This document shows, piece by piece, positions 41,280-50,221 of a stretch of 64,000 nt of DNA. The DNA is from JACVRW01 sp963803085 (GTDB taxonomy: Bacteria > Actinomycetota > Thermoleophilia > Solirubrobacterales > Thermoleophilaceae), in contig CAWDLE010000033.1 in NCBI GenBank assembly GCA_963803085.1, forward strand, positions 62,001 to 126,000, in the 5' to 3' direction. The notes under the pieces are model-generated. The model was not told the DNA's origin. It did not search any database and was given only the letters and a program-made list of their open reading frames with translations. How positions within the stretch are numbered: position 1 is the first letter of the stretch; each line of letters begins with the position of its first letter. The position numbers were made by a program, and so were the translations under genes.

Positions 41280-42128
41280 CTAGAGCGGCAAGGCGTCGGC
41301 GCTGCCATCGAGCAGCGCCGACGCCAGCGCCGCTGCCACCAGCAATAGGACCGACGGCACGAGCAGCAGCGCCACCACGAGCTGGATCTTCGGACCGGCG
41401 CGGGCGGCGTCGTCGCGGATCCGGCGCGCCAGCGCAAAGCGGGCGCTGCGGGCCTGTGCTGCGAGCGTGTCCGCCAGCGGAGCGCCGTGACGCCGTGCGC
41501 GCTCGAGCGCGCCGACGAGTGCGTGGATCTCCGGCAGCGGCAGCCGCTCGTCCATTCCGCGGAGCGCCTCCGCCAGCGGGACCCCAAGCGCGACCTCCCG
41601 CCCCACTGCCGCCCACTCGCGCGCGAGCGGACCGCTGGAGCGCTCGCCCACCAAGCGCAGCGCCTCCGGCAGCGAGCCGCCGGCCTCGACGCTCACGCGC
41701 AGGATGTCGAGCAGCGCCGGCAGGTCGCGGCGCACACGCCGCGCGCGCTCGGCGGCCACGCGCGAGAGCCAGAGGTCCGGGGCGAGGAAGCCTGCCGCCG
41801 GCGCGCCCAGGATGATGACGAGCCCGAGGCGGCCGGGCGCGAGCGCCGCGAGCGGCAGCGAGGCCGCTCCCAGCAGAACCGCGGCGGCCACCTTCGCCGC
41901 CATCGCCTCACGAACGCCGAGACCCGCGGGACGTCCAGCCGCCTCGATGCGACCGCGGAGATCACGTGGCGCGCCGGCGGGCCGGGCGCGGCGGCCGGCA
42001 GATGCGAGCAGGAGCAGCAACCTGAGGCCGCGCTCCGGTCCGCGCGGCGCCGCACGCCGCTCCGGCACGAGCGTGAGCAGGCCGGCCGCTCCGCACGCAC
42101 CGGCCGCGAATGCGAGCAGCGTGCTCAC
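41280..42128 (-). CDS. tadC: Tad/Flp pilus platform protein TadC (type II secretion F domain)
   Basis: 282 residues of the GspF/TadC membrane platform family. Hydrophobic helices are at the N-terminus (VSTLLAFAAGACGAAGLLTL) and middle (AAAVLLGAASLPLAAL). The T2SSF domain spans DLPALLDILRVSVEAGGSLPEAL to RHGAPLADTLAAQARSARFA, and a final helix LVVALLLVPSVLLLVAAALA closes the protein. GTG start overlapping the tadB stop. It partners TadB around the TadA motor. Confidence 0.87.
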   Translation of the reverse strand: MSTLLAFAAGACGAAGLLTLVPERRAAPRGPERGLRLLLLLASAGRRARPAGAPRDLRGRIEAAGRPAGLGVREAMAAKVAAAVLLGAASLPLAALAPGRLGLVIILGAPAAGFLAPDLWLSRVAAERARRVRRDLPALLDILRVSVEAGGSLPEALRLVGERSSGPLAREWAAVGREVALGVPLAEALRGMDERLPLPEIHALVGALERARRHGAPLADTLAAQARSARFALARRIRDDAARAGPKIQLVVALLLVPSVLLLVAAALASALLDGSADALPL

Positions 42129-42991
42129 CAGCGCACTCTTCCGAGCCTGCGCGTGAGCACGGCGGCGGCGAGTTGCAGCATGAGGGCGATACCCACGAGC
42201 CACGCAGTGAGGAACGAGCTCCACAGCCCGAGAAACCAACCCGGGCTTGCGAGCTCGGCCAGCAGGCCGCCGCCCACCGGCATCAGGACCACGAGCATCG
42301 CGGTGAAGCGCGCCTGCGCGGTGGCGGAGCGGACCTCGTCCTCGAGACGCGAGTGGTCCTCCATCGCGCGGGCGCTCTCGCGGAGCAGGCCCGCGAGGTC
42401 GCCGCCGGCATGGCGCTGGAGCACGCACGCCGCCACGAGCGTGTCCATGCGTGGTGAGCGCACGCGTAGCCGCATGGCCTCGAGTGCGTCGTCGGTGGCA
42501 GCGCCCGCCTCGAGCTCGGCGGCTGTGCGGCGGAGCTCGTGCCCCGCCGCTCCACCGAGGCCGCCGGCCGCCTCGACGAGGGCCGCGCGCAGAGAGCGCC
42601 CGCCGCCGATCGCATCGGCGATGGCCACCGCGCCCTGCGCCACGCCGGCGTCGACCGCAGCGCGATAGCGCTCGCGGCGCGCGCGCAGCAGTCGGCCGAC
42701 GGCCCACGGGCTCGAGGCGCCAAGCGCGAGCCCGGCAAGCGGGCCGACGGTGATCGCCCCGGCAGCGAGCGCGCCCACCGACACGCCCACCAGCAGGCGC
42801 CGGCGCTCGGCCACCCCAGGGTCGCGCCCCTCGCGCCCGGCGCGCACGAGAACCTCCACGAGCCCAGCGCCCGCGCCCGCCCAGCGTGGCACACGCGCTG
42901 CGACCCGGGACAGTGCGAGCCCGCCGAGCTCGAGCGCCGCAGCACCGGCGGCCGCGCCGCCAAAAAACGCGAGCGCCGCGGCGGCGCTCAC
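42125..42991 (-). CDS. tadB: Tad/Flp pilus platform protein TadB (type II secretion F domain)
   Basis: 288 residues. The T2SSF domain is recognisable around VAIADAIGGGRSLRAALVEA and CVLQRHAGGDLAGLLRESAR, flanked by membrane helices (LLVGVSVGALAAGAITVGPL, and LGLWSSFLTAWLVGIALMLQ near the end). GTG start at 42991, 46 nt after the tadA stop. The upstream in-frame extension seen in other frames is not coding. Confidence 0.87.
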   Translation of the reverse strand: MSAAAALAFFGGAAAGAAALELGGLALSRVAARVPRWAGAGAGLVEVLVRAGREGRDPGVAERRRLLVGVSVGALAAGAITVGPLAGLALGASSPWAVGRLLRARRERYRAAVDAGVAQGAVAIADAIGGGRSLRAALVEAAGGLGGAAGHELRRTAAELEAGAATDDALEAMRLRVRSPRMDTLVAACVLQRHAGGDLAGLLRESARAMEDHSRLEDEVRSATAQARFTAMLVVLMPVGGGLLAELASPGWFLGLWSSFLTAWLVGIALMLQLAAAVLTRRLGRVRW

Positions 42992-43037
42992 CAGGGCCCA
43001 CCGCGTGCCGCGCTCGGGGATGCCGCGCCCATCGCGA

Positions 43038-44249
43038 TCACGGGAGCGCGCCGCGTGGCGCGCGCACGCTCGCCCCTCCCCCGCGCAGTCGCTCCAGCCG
43101 CGTCGCGAGCTGCCCGGGGCCTGGCCGGCGCAGGCGGGCGCCGCGCGACCACAGCTCGCGTGTGCCCGCCCCGCCCGCCACCCGCACCACCTCGGTCACG
43201 GATTCGACCACCCGCGATCCGTCGGGAAGCCGGGCCTGGTGCACAACCACGTCCAGGGCGCTCGCCACCTGATCCCTCACGGCGGCATGTGGCAGCCCCA
43301 CTCCCGCCATCAGGGCAAGCGTTTCAACCCGCCGCAACGCATCGGCCGGTGAGTTCGCGTGGACGGTCGTGAGCGAGCCGTCGTGCCCGGTATTGAGCGC
43401 CTGGAGCATGTCGAGCGCCTCCGCGCCCCTCACCTCACCCACGACGATCCGGTCGGGCCGCATGCGCAGCGCGTTCACCACCAACTGCCTGATCGTGATC
43501 TCGCCGCGACCCTCGAGGTTCGGCGGGCGCGCCTCGAGCCGCACGACGTGTCGCTGCCGCAGCCGTAGCTCGGCCGCGTCCTCGATGGTGACTATGCGCT
43601 CCTCGCCCGGGATCGCTCCCGAAAGGGCGTTCAGCGTGGTCGTCTTCCCGGAGCCGGTCCCACCGCTCACCAGAACGGACGCCCGCGCCGCCACGCAGAG
43701 CGCGAGCAGCTCGGCGAGCTCCGCCGGAAGCGTGCCGCCCGCCACCAGCTCCCGCAGCGAGAAGCCCTGGCGCCGGAAGCGCCGGACGGTGAGGCACGGA
43801 CCCGAGAGCGACAACGGCGGGATCACCACGTTCACGCGTGACCCGTCGGCCAGCCGGGCGTCGCACAGCGGCGACGCCTCGTCCACCCTGCGCCCCAGCG
43901 GCGCGAGGATCCGCTCGACGGCGTGCATCAGCTCCGCCTCCGACCCGAAGCGCACGCCGGTCCGCTCGATGCGCCCGCGCCGCTCCACGTACACGGCCTC
44001 GGGCCCGTTCACCATCACCTCGTCCACCGCAGGATCCGACAGCAGCGGCTCGAGCGGCCCCAGACCGGTGGCCAGCAGCAGCACGCGCCGGCGCAGCGAG
44101 TCCTGCTCCGATTCCGGCAAGGCACCCGCCTCACGTTCCACGAGCTCGCGCACCTCGGCATCGAGCCCCGCGGCGCCCGTCTCGCCCGCGCGCGCCCTCT
44201 CGATCAGCCGCGCGCGCAGCGCGACCGCGAGGTCATCGAGAGCCTCCAT
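43038..44249 (-). CDS. tadA: Tad/Flp pilus assembly ATPase TadA (CpaF)
   Basis: The secretion ATPase powering Flp/Tad pili. 403 residues. Walker A is VSGGTGSGKTTTLNALSG, the Asp box region TIEDAAELRL, Walker B RPDRIVVGEVRGAEALDML and the His box TGHDGSLTTVHANSPADAL. The N-terminal domain carries the family motif LLSDPAVDEVMVNGPEAVYVERRG. The C-terminal 30 residues are basic. The gene is 35 nt from a divergent cupin gene. No pilin, prepilin peptidase or secretin gene is nearby; a damaged cpaB lies at 63079-63779. Confidence 0.94.
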   Translation of the reverse strand: MEALDDLAVALRARLIERARAGETGAAGLDAEVRELVEREAGALPESEQDSLRRRVLLLATGLGPLEPLLSDPAVDEVMVNGPEAVYVERRGRIERTGVRFGSEAELMHAVERILAPLGRRVDEASPLCDARLADGSRVNVVIPPLSLSGPCLTVRRFRRQGFSLRELVAGGTLPAELAELLALCVAARASVLVSGGTGSGKTTTLNALSGAIPGEERIVTIEDAAELRLRQRHVVRLEARPPNLEGRGEITIRQLVVNALRMRPDRIVVGEVRGAEALDMLQALNTGHDGSLTTVHANSPADALRRVETLALMAGVGLPHAAVRDQVASALDVVVHQARLPDGSRVVESVTEVVRVAGGAGTRELWSRGARLRRPGPGQLATRLERLRGGGASVRAPRGALP

Positions 44250-44284
44250 GGCAGGAGAAGGCTCAAACGCGAAAGACTCTCCCC

Positions 44285-44635
44285 ATGGACCTCACGCTCG
44301 TGCACCTCGACAACCCCACCGAGACCCGCACCTTCGACCGAGGTCGCTTCGAGCTCTACTCGGTCGGGCCCATGACGATCGGCCGCGCTACCTACGAGCC
44401 GGGCTGGCGATGGTCGGAACACGTCGGTGCCCCGGCCGGCGCGAGCTCGTGCATGGTCGAACACGTGGGGCTCGTGGTTAGCGGCCGCGCCGCGGTGAAG
44501 ATGGACGACGGCGAGGAGCGCGTGATGGAGCCCGGGGACTTTTTCTACGTGCCGCCCGGACACGACAGCTGGGTCGTCGGCAACGAGCCGTACATATCTC
44601 TCCACGTCATGGGCAGCGAGAATTACGCCACATGA
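44285..44635 (+). CDS. Small cupin-domain protein
   Basis: 116 residues with one cupin barrel. Motif 1 is represented by GWRWSEHVGAPAGASSCMVEHVG and motif 2 by MEPGDFFYVPPGHDSWVVG. Metal-binding His/Glu residues are present, so it may bind a divalent cation. Function is unknown; small single-domain cupins include isomerases, dioxygenases and binding proteins. The stop overlaps the HAD phosphatase start as ATGA, so the two genes are coupled. Confidence 0.85.
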   Translation: MDLTLVHLDNPTETRTFDRGRFELYSVGPMTIGRATYEPGWRWSEHVGAPAGASSCMVEHVGLVVSGRAAVKMDDGEERVMEPGDFFYVPPGHDSWVVGNEPYISLHVMGSENYAT

Positions 44636-45423
44636 CTCGACGCGAGATCCGCTCCTGGCTGATGGACATGGACGGCGTGCTGGTGCGCGAGCAGAACGCG
44701 GTGCCGGGCGCACAGGAGTTCCTGGCCCGGCTGCGCGAGCTCGAGCTCCCGTTTCTCGTCCTCACGAACAACTCGATCTACACCCAGCGCGATCTCGCGG
44801 CCAGGCTGCGCCGGACGGGGCTAGACGTGCCCGAGGAGTCGATCTGGACCTCCGCGCTCGCCACGGCGCAGTTCCTGGACGACCAGCGCCCACGTGGCTC
44901 TGCGTTCGTGATCGGCGAGTCAGGCCTGACCACGGCGCTCCACGCCGTCGGCTACACGCTCAGCGAGCGCGACCCCGACTACGTCGTGCTCGGCGAGACC
45001 CGCACATACAGCTTCGAGCGCATCACGTTGGCGATCAGGCTGATCGCTGCGGGCTCGCGCTTCATCGCCACGAACCCGGACAACGTCGGTCCGACACCCG
45101 ACGGCCCGCTGCCGGCAACCGGCTCTGTGGCGGCACTCGTGAGCCGCGCGACGGGTGTCGATCCGTACTACGTGGGTAAGCCGAACCCATTGATGATGCG
45201 CTCTGCCCTGAACGCGATCGAGGCGCACTCCGAAAGCACGGCGATGATCGGCGACCGCATGGACACCGACGTCGTGGCCGGCCTCGAGGCCGGGCTCCAC
45301 ACGATCCTCGTCCTGACGGGCGTCACCCAGGTGGGAGAGACCGAGCGCTACTCGTACCGGCCGTCGCGGATCGTCGACTCCGTCGCCGACCTGCTCCCCG
45401 AGCTGGACGGCCAAGGTGGCTGA
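44632..45423 (+). CDS. HAD-superfamily (IIA, NagD-like) phosphatase
   Basis: 263 residues. Motif I is WLMDMDGVLV (nucleophile and acid/base aspartates), motif II LVLTNNS, motif III lysine in YVGKPNPLMM and motif IV MIGDRMDTDVVAGLEAG. A C2-type cap lies between them, as in NagD, AraL and phosphoglycolate phosphatases. The natural substrate (a nucleotide or sugar phosphate) cannot be assigned. It overlaps the following SDR gene by 8 nt. Confidence 0.91.
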   Translation: MTRREIRSWLMDMDGVLVREQNAVPGAQEFLARLRELELPFLVLTNNSIYTQRDLAARLRRTGLDVPEESIWTSALATAQFLDDQRPRGSAFVIGESGLTTALHAVGYTLSERDPDYVVLGETRTYSFERITLAIRLIAAGSRFIATNPDNVGPTPDGPLPATGSVAALVSRATGVDPYYVGKPNPLMMRSALNAIEAHSESTAMIGDRMDTDVVAGLEAGLHTILVLTGVTQVGETERYSYRPSRIVDSVADLLPELDGQGG

Positions 45424-46123
45424 GCTCGACGGCAAGGTCGCCCTCGTGACCGGCGCCAGCGGCGGCATCGGCGCCGCGGTGGCGCGCTCGCTGCACGAGG
45501 CCGGAGCGTCGGTTGGCCTGCTCTCGCGCCGCGGCGAGGACCTGGGCCTCGAGCGGGCGCTCGGGATCGCCTGCGACGTCCGCGACCGCGCCGCCGTGGC
45601 GGAGGCCACCGAGCAGGTCGTGGAGCGCTTCGGCCACCTCGACATCGCGGTCGCAAACGCGGGAGTCGGCTCCTACGGCCCGTTCCTCGAGCTCGACCCC
45701 GACGACCTCGAGGCGATGATCGACGTGAACCTCAAGGGCACGCTTTACACCGCCGCAGCCGCGCTCCCCCACCTGATCGCGTCCGGCGCCGGCGACTTCG
45801 TGTCGCTCGCCAGCGTGGCCGGAGTGCGCGCGTTTCTTGGGGAGGCCGTCTACAACGCCTCGAAGTTCGGCCAGGTCGGCTTCACGCGCGCGCTGGATCT
45901 GGAGCTGCGCGAGCGCGGCGTGCGGGCCACGAGCATCGCGCCCGGTGGCGTGAACACCGAGTTCGCGATCGGGACGGGCCGCGAGCACGGCGACCCTGCG
46001 CTCGCCGAGATGATGAGCGCGGACGACGTGGCGGAGGTCGTGCTGTTCGCCGTAACCCGCCCGCGCAACATGCGCATCCTCACCACGACCTTCCGACCCC
46101 TGAGCGAGGGCTCGGCCGGCTGA
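45416..46123 (+). CDS. Short-chain dehydrogenase/reductase
   Basis: 235 residues of the classical SDR fold: NAD(P)-binding LVTGASGGIGAAVARSL, the NAG motif VANAGVGSYGPF, catalytic serine region VSLASVAG and the YNASKFG active site (YxxxK). LLSRRGEDLG after beta-2 suggests NADP preference. It is the last gene of a cupin-HAD-SDR run whose junctions all overlap. GTG start at 45416. Substrate unknown. Confidence 0.9.
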   Translation: MAELDGKVALVTGASGGIGAAVARSLHEAGASVGLLSRRGEDLGLERALGIACDVRDRAAVAEATEQVVERFGHLDIAVANAGVGSYGPFLELDPDDLEAMIDVNLKGTLYTAAAALPHLIASGAGDFVSLASVAGVRAFLGEAVYNASKFGQVGFTRALDLELRERGVRATSIAPGGVNTEFAIGTGREHGDPALAEMMSADDVAEVVLFAVTRPRNMRILTTTFRPLSEGSAG

Positions 46124-46132
46124 AGCTTCTTC

Positions 46133-46149
46133 TCGCAGCCTGACTGCGA
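46133..46149 (+). terminator. Small hairpin after the SDR gene
   Basis: TCGCAG-CCTGA-CTGCGA follows the SDR stop by about 10 nt, within a 91-nt gap before the DUF6351 gene. The stem is short (6 bp) and has no U-tract, so termination is a weak inference. Confidence 0.3.
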
Positions 46150-46214
46150 AATCTCGGTTAGAGTGGCCACGTCGCGCGCTCGGCCCGAGCGCCGCTGGAT
46201 TCGAGGGAGAAGGA

Positions 46215-48299
46215 ATGCGCAAGCTGTTGCTGTTCGCCGTCGCAGTGGCCGTATTGGCTCTCGCCCCACCCGCGATGGCCGACCCGAAGCCCGATCACTT
46301 CACGTTCGAGACGCTCTCGTCGCGCGCCGACACGGTGAGCGGCGGCGACACTCTGGTCGCCGTGAACGTCCCGAGCTCACTCAAGCTGAAGAAGGTCAAG
46401 ATCCTGCTCGGCGGCACGAACGTGACGAGCAAGTTCAGCTCCGATCCGGACGACCCGAACCGCCTCGTGGCGCTGCTCGACGGGCTCGCGCTCGGCGAGA
46501 ACACCCTGGTCGCCGACTCGAACGGAGAGGGCAAGGGCCGCCCCCATGACGAGCTCGTGCTCGTGAACCACGCGATCACCGGTCCCGTCTTCTCGGGTCC
46601 GCACCAGTCGCCGTTCATCTGCCGCACGGGTGAGGCCGCGAATGGCCTCGGCGCGCCACTCGACACCAACTGCTCCGCCCCCACGCGGGTCGACTGGTTC
46701 TACCGCTCGAACGTGACGAACACCTTCAGGCCGCTCGCCAACCCCACGGACCGGCCCGCCGACCTGGCGCAGACCACGACGCGCGACGGCCGGACCGTCG
46801 ACTACGTCGTGCGAATGGAGTCCGGCACGATCAACCGCGCCGTCTACCGCTGGGCCGTCCTGGCCGCGGGCGGCGAGACCGGCAACGGCTGGAACCGCCG
46901 GCTCGTGTACGAGTACGGCGGCGGCTGCGGTACGGGCTATCACCAGGGCACGCTGGCCCAAGGCGGCGTGCTCGACACCGCCGTGCTCTCGCAGGGCTTC
47001 GCGAAGGCGAGCTCGAGCCTCACCGAGTTCGCGACCGCCTGCAACGACGTGCTGTCGGCGGAGACGACGTCGATGGTGAAGGAGCGGCTGATCGAGCAGC
47101 TGGGCGAGCCGCCCGTCTGGACAATGGGCTGGGGAGGATCGGGAGGCGCGATCCAGCAGAACATGATCGCCCAGAACTACCCGGGGCTACTCGACGGGAT
47201 CGTTCCCGCGCTCACGTTCCAGGACGCGCAGCTCGGCGAGCCGGTCGACTGCCGCCTGATCAACCGCTACTTCGCGGGCTCCGGCGCCCCGCTGAATACC
47301 GCGCAGCGGCGGGCGATCCACGGCTACATCAGTCCGTTCACGTGTCCCGCGTGGGACTCAGCATTCGCCAACGTGATCGTTGCGAGCCTCGGCTGCAACT
47401 CGATCGTGCCGCCGGCGGACCGCTACAACGCCGTGACGAACCCGACGGGCGCCCGCTGCACGACGTGGGACAGCATGGTGAACGTCTACGGCCGTGATCC
47501 CGCGACGGGGTTCGCGCGGCGGACGCTCGACAACGTCGGCGTCCAGTACGGCCTCAAGGCGTTGCAGGAGGGCGTGATCACGACGGACCGCTTCCTCGAC
47601 CTGAACGAGAAGATCGGCGGCTACGACAACGACGGCAACCCGCGGGCGGCGCGCGCCGTCGCGGATCCGGAGGCGCTGGCGATCGCGTACCGCACCGGTC
47701 GCGTGAACCAGGCCGCCGGGGGACTGCCCGACGTGCCGATCCTCGATCTGCGCCCGTACTCGGACAACGCCGTCGACATCCACACGTACATCCACTCGTT
47801 CATCATGCGCGAGCGGTTGCGCCAGGTGCTCGGCTCGGCGGCCAACCAGGTGATGTGGCGGGCCGCCGGTGGCGGCACGGCACCCATGACCGCCGCGGCG
47901 CGCTCGCTGATGGCGGACTGGCTGGACGCGATCGAGGCCGACGGCTCCGACCGCCCGCTGTCGGAGAAGGTCGTGGCGGCGAAGCCGGCCACCGGCGTGG
48001 ACGCCTGCTGGACGGGCGCCGGCGTGCGGATCGACGACCCCGCCGAGGTGGACGGCACCGGGCCGTGCACAGCGCTCTACCCGCCGGCGAGCACACCGCG
48101 CCTGCGGGCCGGAGCACCGCTCGACTCGATGGCGCTGAAGTGCCAGCTGCGCCCGGTGAACCTGAGCGACTACCCGGCGCTGAGCCCGGACCAGGAGGCG
48201 AAGCTGCACGCCGTCTTCCCGGACGGCGTCTGCGACTACTCGAGGCCGGGCGTCGGCCAGCAGCCCGTTCAGGGGACCTGGCTGTCGTTCGGATCGTGA
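46215..48299 (+). CDS. Secreted DUF6351-family protein, alpha/beta-hydrolase-like
   Basis: 694 residues. A signal peptide (MRKLLLFAVAVAVLALAPPA, cleavage near MADP) is followed by a beta-rich N-terminal domain. A large hydrolase-like region then has a serine in a nucleophile-elbow-like turn (WTMGWGGSGGAIQQN, about 300-310), preceded by LVYEYGGGCGTGYHQG. I associate it with DUF6351, a family of secreted actinobacterial proteins loosely related to tannase or depolymerase-type hydrolases; no activity is established to my knowledge. A strong ribosome binding site (GGGAGAAGG) precedes the ATG. The end overlaps the convergent nitronate monooxygenase gene by 31 nt. Confidence 0.82.
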   Translation: MRKLLLFAVAVAVLALAPPAMADPKPDHFTFETLSSRADTVSGGDTLVAVNVPSSLKLKKVKILLGGTNVTSKFSSDPDDPNRLVALLDGLALGENTLVADSNGEGKGRPHDELVLVNHAITGPVFSGPHQSPFICRTGEAANGLGAPLDTNCSAPTRVDWFYRSNVTNTFRPLANPTDRPADLAQTTTRDGRTVDYVVRMESGTINRAVYRWAVLAAGGETGNGWNRRLVYEYGGGCGTGYHQGTLAQGGVLDTAVLSQGFAKASSSLTEFATACNDVLSAETTSMVKERLIEQLGEPPVWTMGWGGSGGAIQQNMIAQNYPGLLDGIVPALTFQDAQLGEPVDCRLINRYFAGSGAPLNTAQRRAIHGYISPFTCPAWDSAFANVIVASLGCNSIVPPADRYNAVTNPTGARCTTWDSMVNVYGRDPATGFARRTLDNVGVQYGLKALQEGVITTDRFLDLNEKIGGYDNDGNPRAARAVADPEALAIAYRTGRVNQAAGGLPDVPILDLRPYSDNAVDIHTYIHSFIMRERLRQVLGSAANQVMWRAAGGGTAPMTAAARSLMADWLDAIEADGSDRPLSEKVVAAKPATGVDACWTGAGVRIDDPAEVDGTGPCTALYPPASTPRLRAGAPLDSMALKCQLRPVNLSDYPALSPDQEAKLHAVFPDGVCDYSRPGVGQQPVQGTWLSFGS

Positions 48300-49348
48300 G
48301 CTTCGTGGGGCGCTGCGGCCTGCCGCAGCGCCCCACGTGCCTCCACCGCGAGCCGCTGCACCAGCTCGCCCGCGGGCACGTCGGCCGCCAGCGTGTGGGC
48401 CTGCCCGGCCCATAGGTTGAAGCCGTCCGCGTCGTCGCGCTCGCGTGCTGCAGCGCGCACGGGTGCCGTGAGGTGGTGCACCTCCGGGTAGCCGTGCGGG
48501 GCGTCGGCCTCGTGCTCGCGCATGAAGCGGTTCTCGATCCCACGAGCGCTGCGACCGGTGAACGCGCGCGTGAGAGCCGTAGGCCCACGCTCTCTCAGGG
48601 CCCTGCGGTGCGCGGGAGAGGTTGCCGCCTCCGGGCAGAGCATGAAGGCGGTGCCAAGCTGGGCCGCTGCCGCTCCGGCCGCCAGCACCGCCGCCACTCC
48701 GCGTCCGGTGGCGATGCCGCCGGTGGCTACGAGCGGCAGGTCGGTCACTGCGGACACGAGTTGCAGGAGCGCGAGCAGACCCACGTCGCCGGTTGCACGC
48801 TCGTCGAAGGAACCGCGGTGGCCGCCGGCCTCCACGCCCTGCACCACGAGCGCGTCGGCCCCCGCCTCCTGCGCGATGAGCGCCTCGGCGGGAGTGGTCA
48901 CCGTCACCCAGAGGGCGCAACCCGCCGCGTGCAGCGCATCGACCTCAGCCGCGGACGGGCAGCCGAAGGTCACGGACACGACCGGCATGCGCGCGTCCGC
49001 CACGAGTGCGAGCTTCTCCTGCCAGCCATCGTCGTCGTGGCGCGGCTCCCCCAGCTCGACGCCGTAGCGCTCGGCCTCGCCGGCCAGCGTGGAGGCATAT
49101 CCCGCAAGGGCCTCGCCCTCCCCAAGCGCCGGGCCCGGCGCGAACAGGTTGATGCCGAAGGGACGCCCCGTGAGCCGCCTCAGCTCGCCGATCTCCTCGC
49201 GCACCGCAGCCGCGCTGCGGTATCCCGCGGCCAGGAAGCCCAGCCCGCCGGCCTCGGACACCGCCGCGGCGAGCGCCGGCGTGGATGGCCCGCCGGCCAT
49301 CGGCGCCTGGACGATCGGGTGCTCGAGCTGCGTGAGCGAGAAGCGCAC
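48269..49348 (-). CDS. Nitronate monooxygenase (2-nitropropane dioxygenase family)
   Basis: FMN-dependent TIM-barrel enzyme that oxidises nitronates to carbonyl compounds and nitrite. 359 residues. HPIVQAPMAGGPSTPALAAAV at the start, VEAGGHRGSF with the conserved histidine, VATGGIATGRGVAAVLAAGA and GTAFMLCPEA as FMN-phosphate site are all class I-like. Its last codons contain a 15-bp palindrome that may terminate the convergent DUF6351 gene. It diverges from the 3-hydroxyacyl-CoA dehydrogenase gene with only 24 nt between. Confidence 0.9.
   Translation of the reverse strand: MRFSLTQLEHPIVQAPMAGGPSTPALAAAVSEAGGLGFLAAGYRSAAAVREEIGELRRLTGRPFGINLFAPGPALGEGEALAGYASTLAGEAERYGVELGEPRHDDDGWQEKLALVADARMPVVSVTFGCPSAAEVDALHAAGCALWVTVTTPAEALIAQEAGADALVVQGVEAGGHRGSFDERATGDVGLLALLQLVSAVTDLPLVATGGIATGRGVAAVLAAGAAAAQLGTAFMLCPEAATSPAHRRALRERGPTALTRAFTGRSARGIENRFMREHEADAPHGYPEVHHLTAPVRAAARERDDADGFNLWAGQAHTLAADVPAGELVQRLAVEARGALRQAAAPHEAHDPNDSQVP
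48304..48337 (+). terminator. Perfect 15-bp hairpin inside a coding region
   Basis: CGTGGGGCGCTGCGG and CCGCAGCGCCCCACG flank a CCTG loop, starting 5 nt after the DUF6351 stop codon. It also encodes part of the C-terminus of nitronate monooxygenase on the other strand. Position and stability suggest a terminator, although no U-tract follows. Confidence 0.6.
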
Positions 49349-49372
49349 CGATCAGAAGATAAGGTCACCGCG

Positions 49373-50221
49373 ATGCGAATCGGTGTCGTGGGCGGAGGGC
49401 TGATGGGCTCGGGGATCGCGGAGGTCTGCGCGCGTTCGGGCGTAGACGTGACCGTGGTCGAGGCCGACGACGCCGGCGTGGCGCGCGCACAGGCCGCAAT
49501 CGATCGCTCGCTCGAGCGCGCCATCCGGGCCGGAAAGCTGGACGCTGCCGAGAGCGAGGCGGCCACGGAGCGGATCGCATATACGACCGCCCTGGCGGAC
49601 CTCGCTGGTGCCGACGCCGCAATCGAGGCCGTCATAGAGGACGAGGACCTGAAGCGCGATGTCTTCAGGCAGCTCGACGCGACCGTGCCGGAAGCGCAGT
49701 TCCTCGCCTCGAACACCTCATCCGTGCCGATCATGAAGCTCGGCGCCGAGACCTCCCATCCGGGCCGAGTGATCGGCCTGCACTTCTTCAACCCTGTGCC
49801 GGTGCTTCCGCTGGTGGAGGTGGTCCGCTCGATCATGACCTCCGAGGAGACGTTGGAGAAGGCCACGTCGTTCGCGGAGCAGACGCTCGGCAAGACGACG
49901 ATCCACTCGCAGGACCGCGCCGGATTCGTGGTCAACGCTCTGCTCATCCCCTACCTCCTCTCCTCGATCCGCATGTTCGAGTCTGGCTTCGCCTCGAAGG
50001 AGGACATCGACGAGGGGATGATGAAGGGCTGCGCCCACCCGATGGGCCCGCTCCAGCTGTCCGACCTGATCGGGCTCGACACGCTGCTGGCCGTCTCGCA
50101 GTCGCTCTACGAGGAGTTCCGCGACCCGGCTTCCGTTGCTCCCGCGCTGCTGAACCGGATGGTCGAGGCGGGTCTCCTCGGCCGCAAGTCCGGCCGCGGC
50201 TTCTACGACTACACGTCCTAG
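49373..50221 (+). CDS. 3-hydroxyacyl-CoA (3-hydroxybutyryl-CoA) dehydrogenase
   Basis: 282 residues, the usual size for single-function enzymes of beta-oxidation or butanoate metabolism. NAD-binding Rossmann start MRIGVVGGGLMGSGIAEV; AIEAVIEDEDLKRDVF with the conserved glutamate; SNTSSVPIMKLG; catalytic histidine in GLHFFNPVPVLPLVEVV; C-terminal CAHPMGPLQLSDLIGLDTLL and GLLGRKSGRGFYDY. The frame is open well upstream, but the ATG at 49373 is the family start. The stop shares CTAG with the convergent PLP enzyme gene. Confidence 0.94.
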   Translation: MRIGVVGGGLMGSGIAEVCARSGVDVTVVEADDAGVARAQAAIDRSLERAIRAGKLDAAESEAATERIAYTTALADLAGADAAIEAVIEDEDLKRDVFRQLDATVPEAQFLASNTSSVPIMKLGAETSHPGRVIGLHFFNPVPVLPLVEVVRSIMTSEETLEKATSFAEQTLGKTTIHSQDRAGFVVNALLIPYLLSSIRMFESGFASKEDIDEGMMKGCAHPMGPLQLSDLIGLDTLLAVSQSLYEEFRDPASVAPALLNRMVEAGLLGRKSGRGFYDYTS

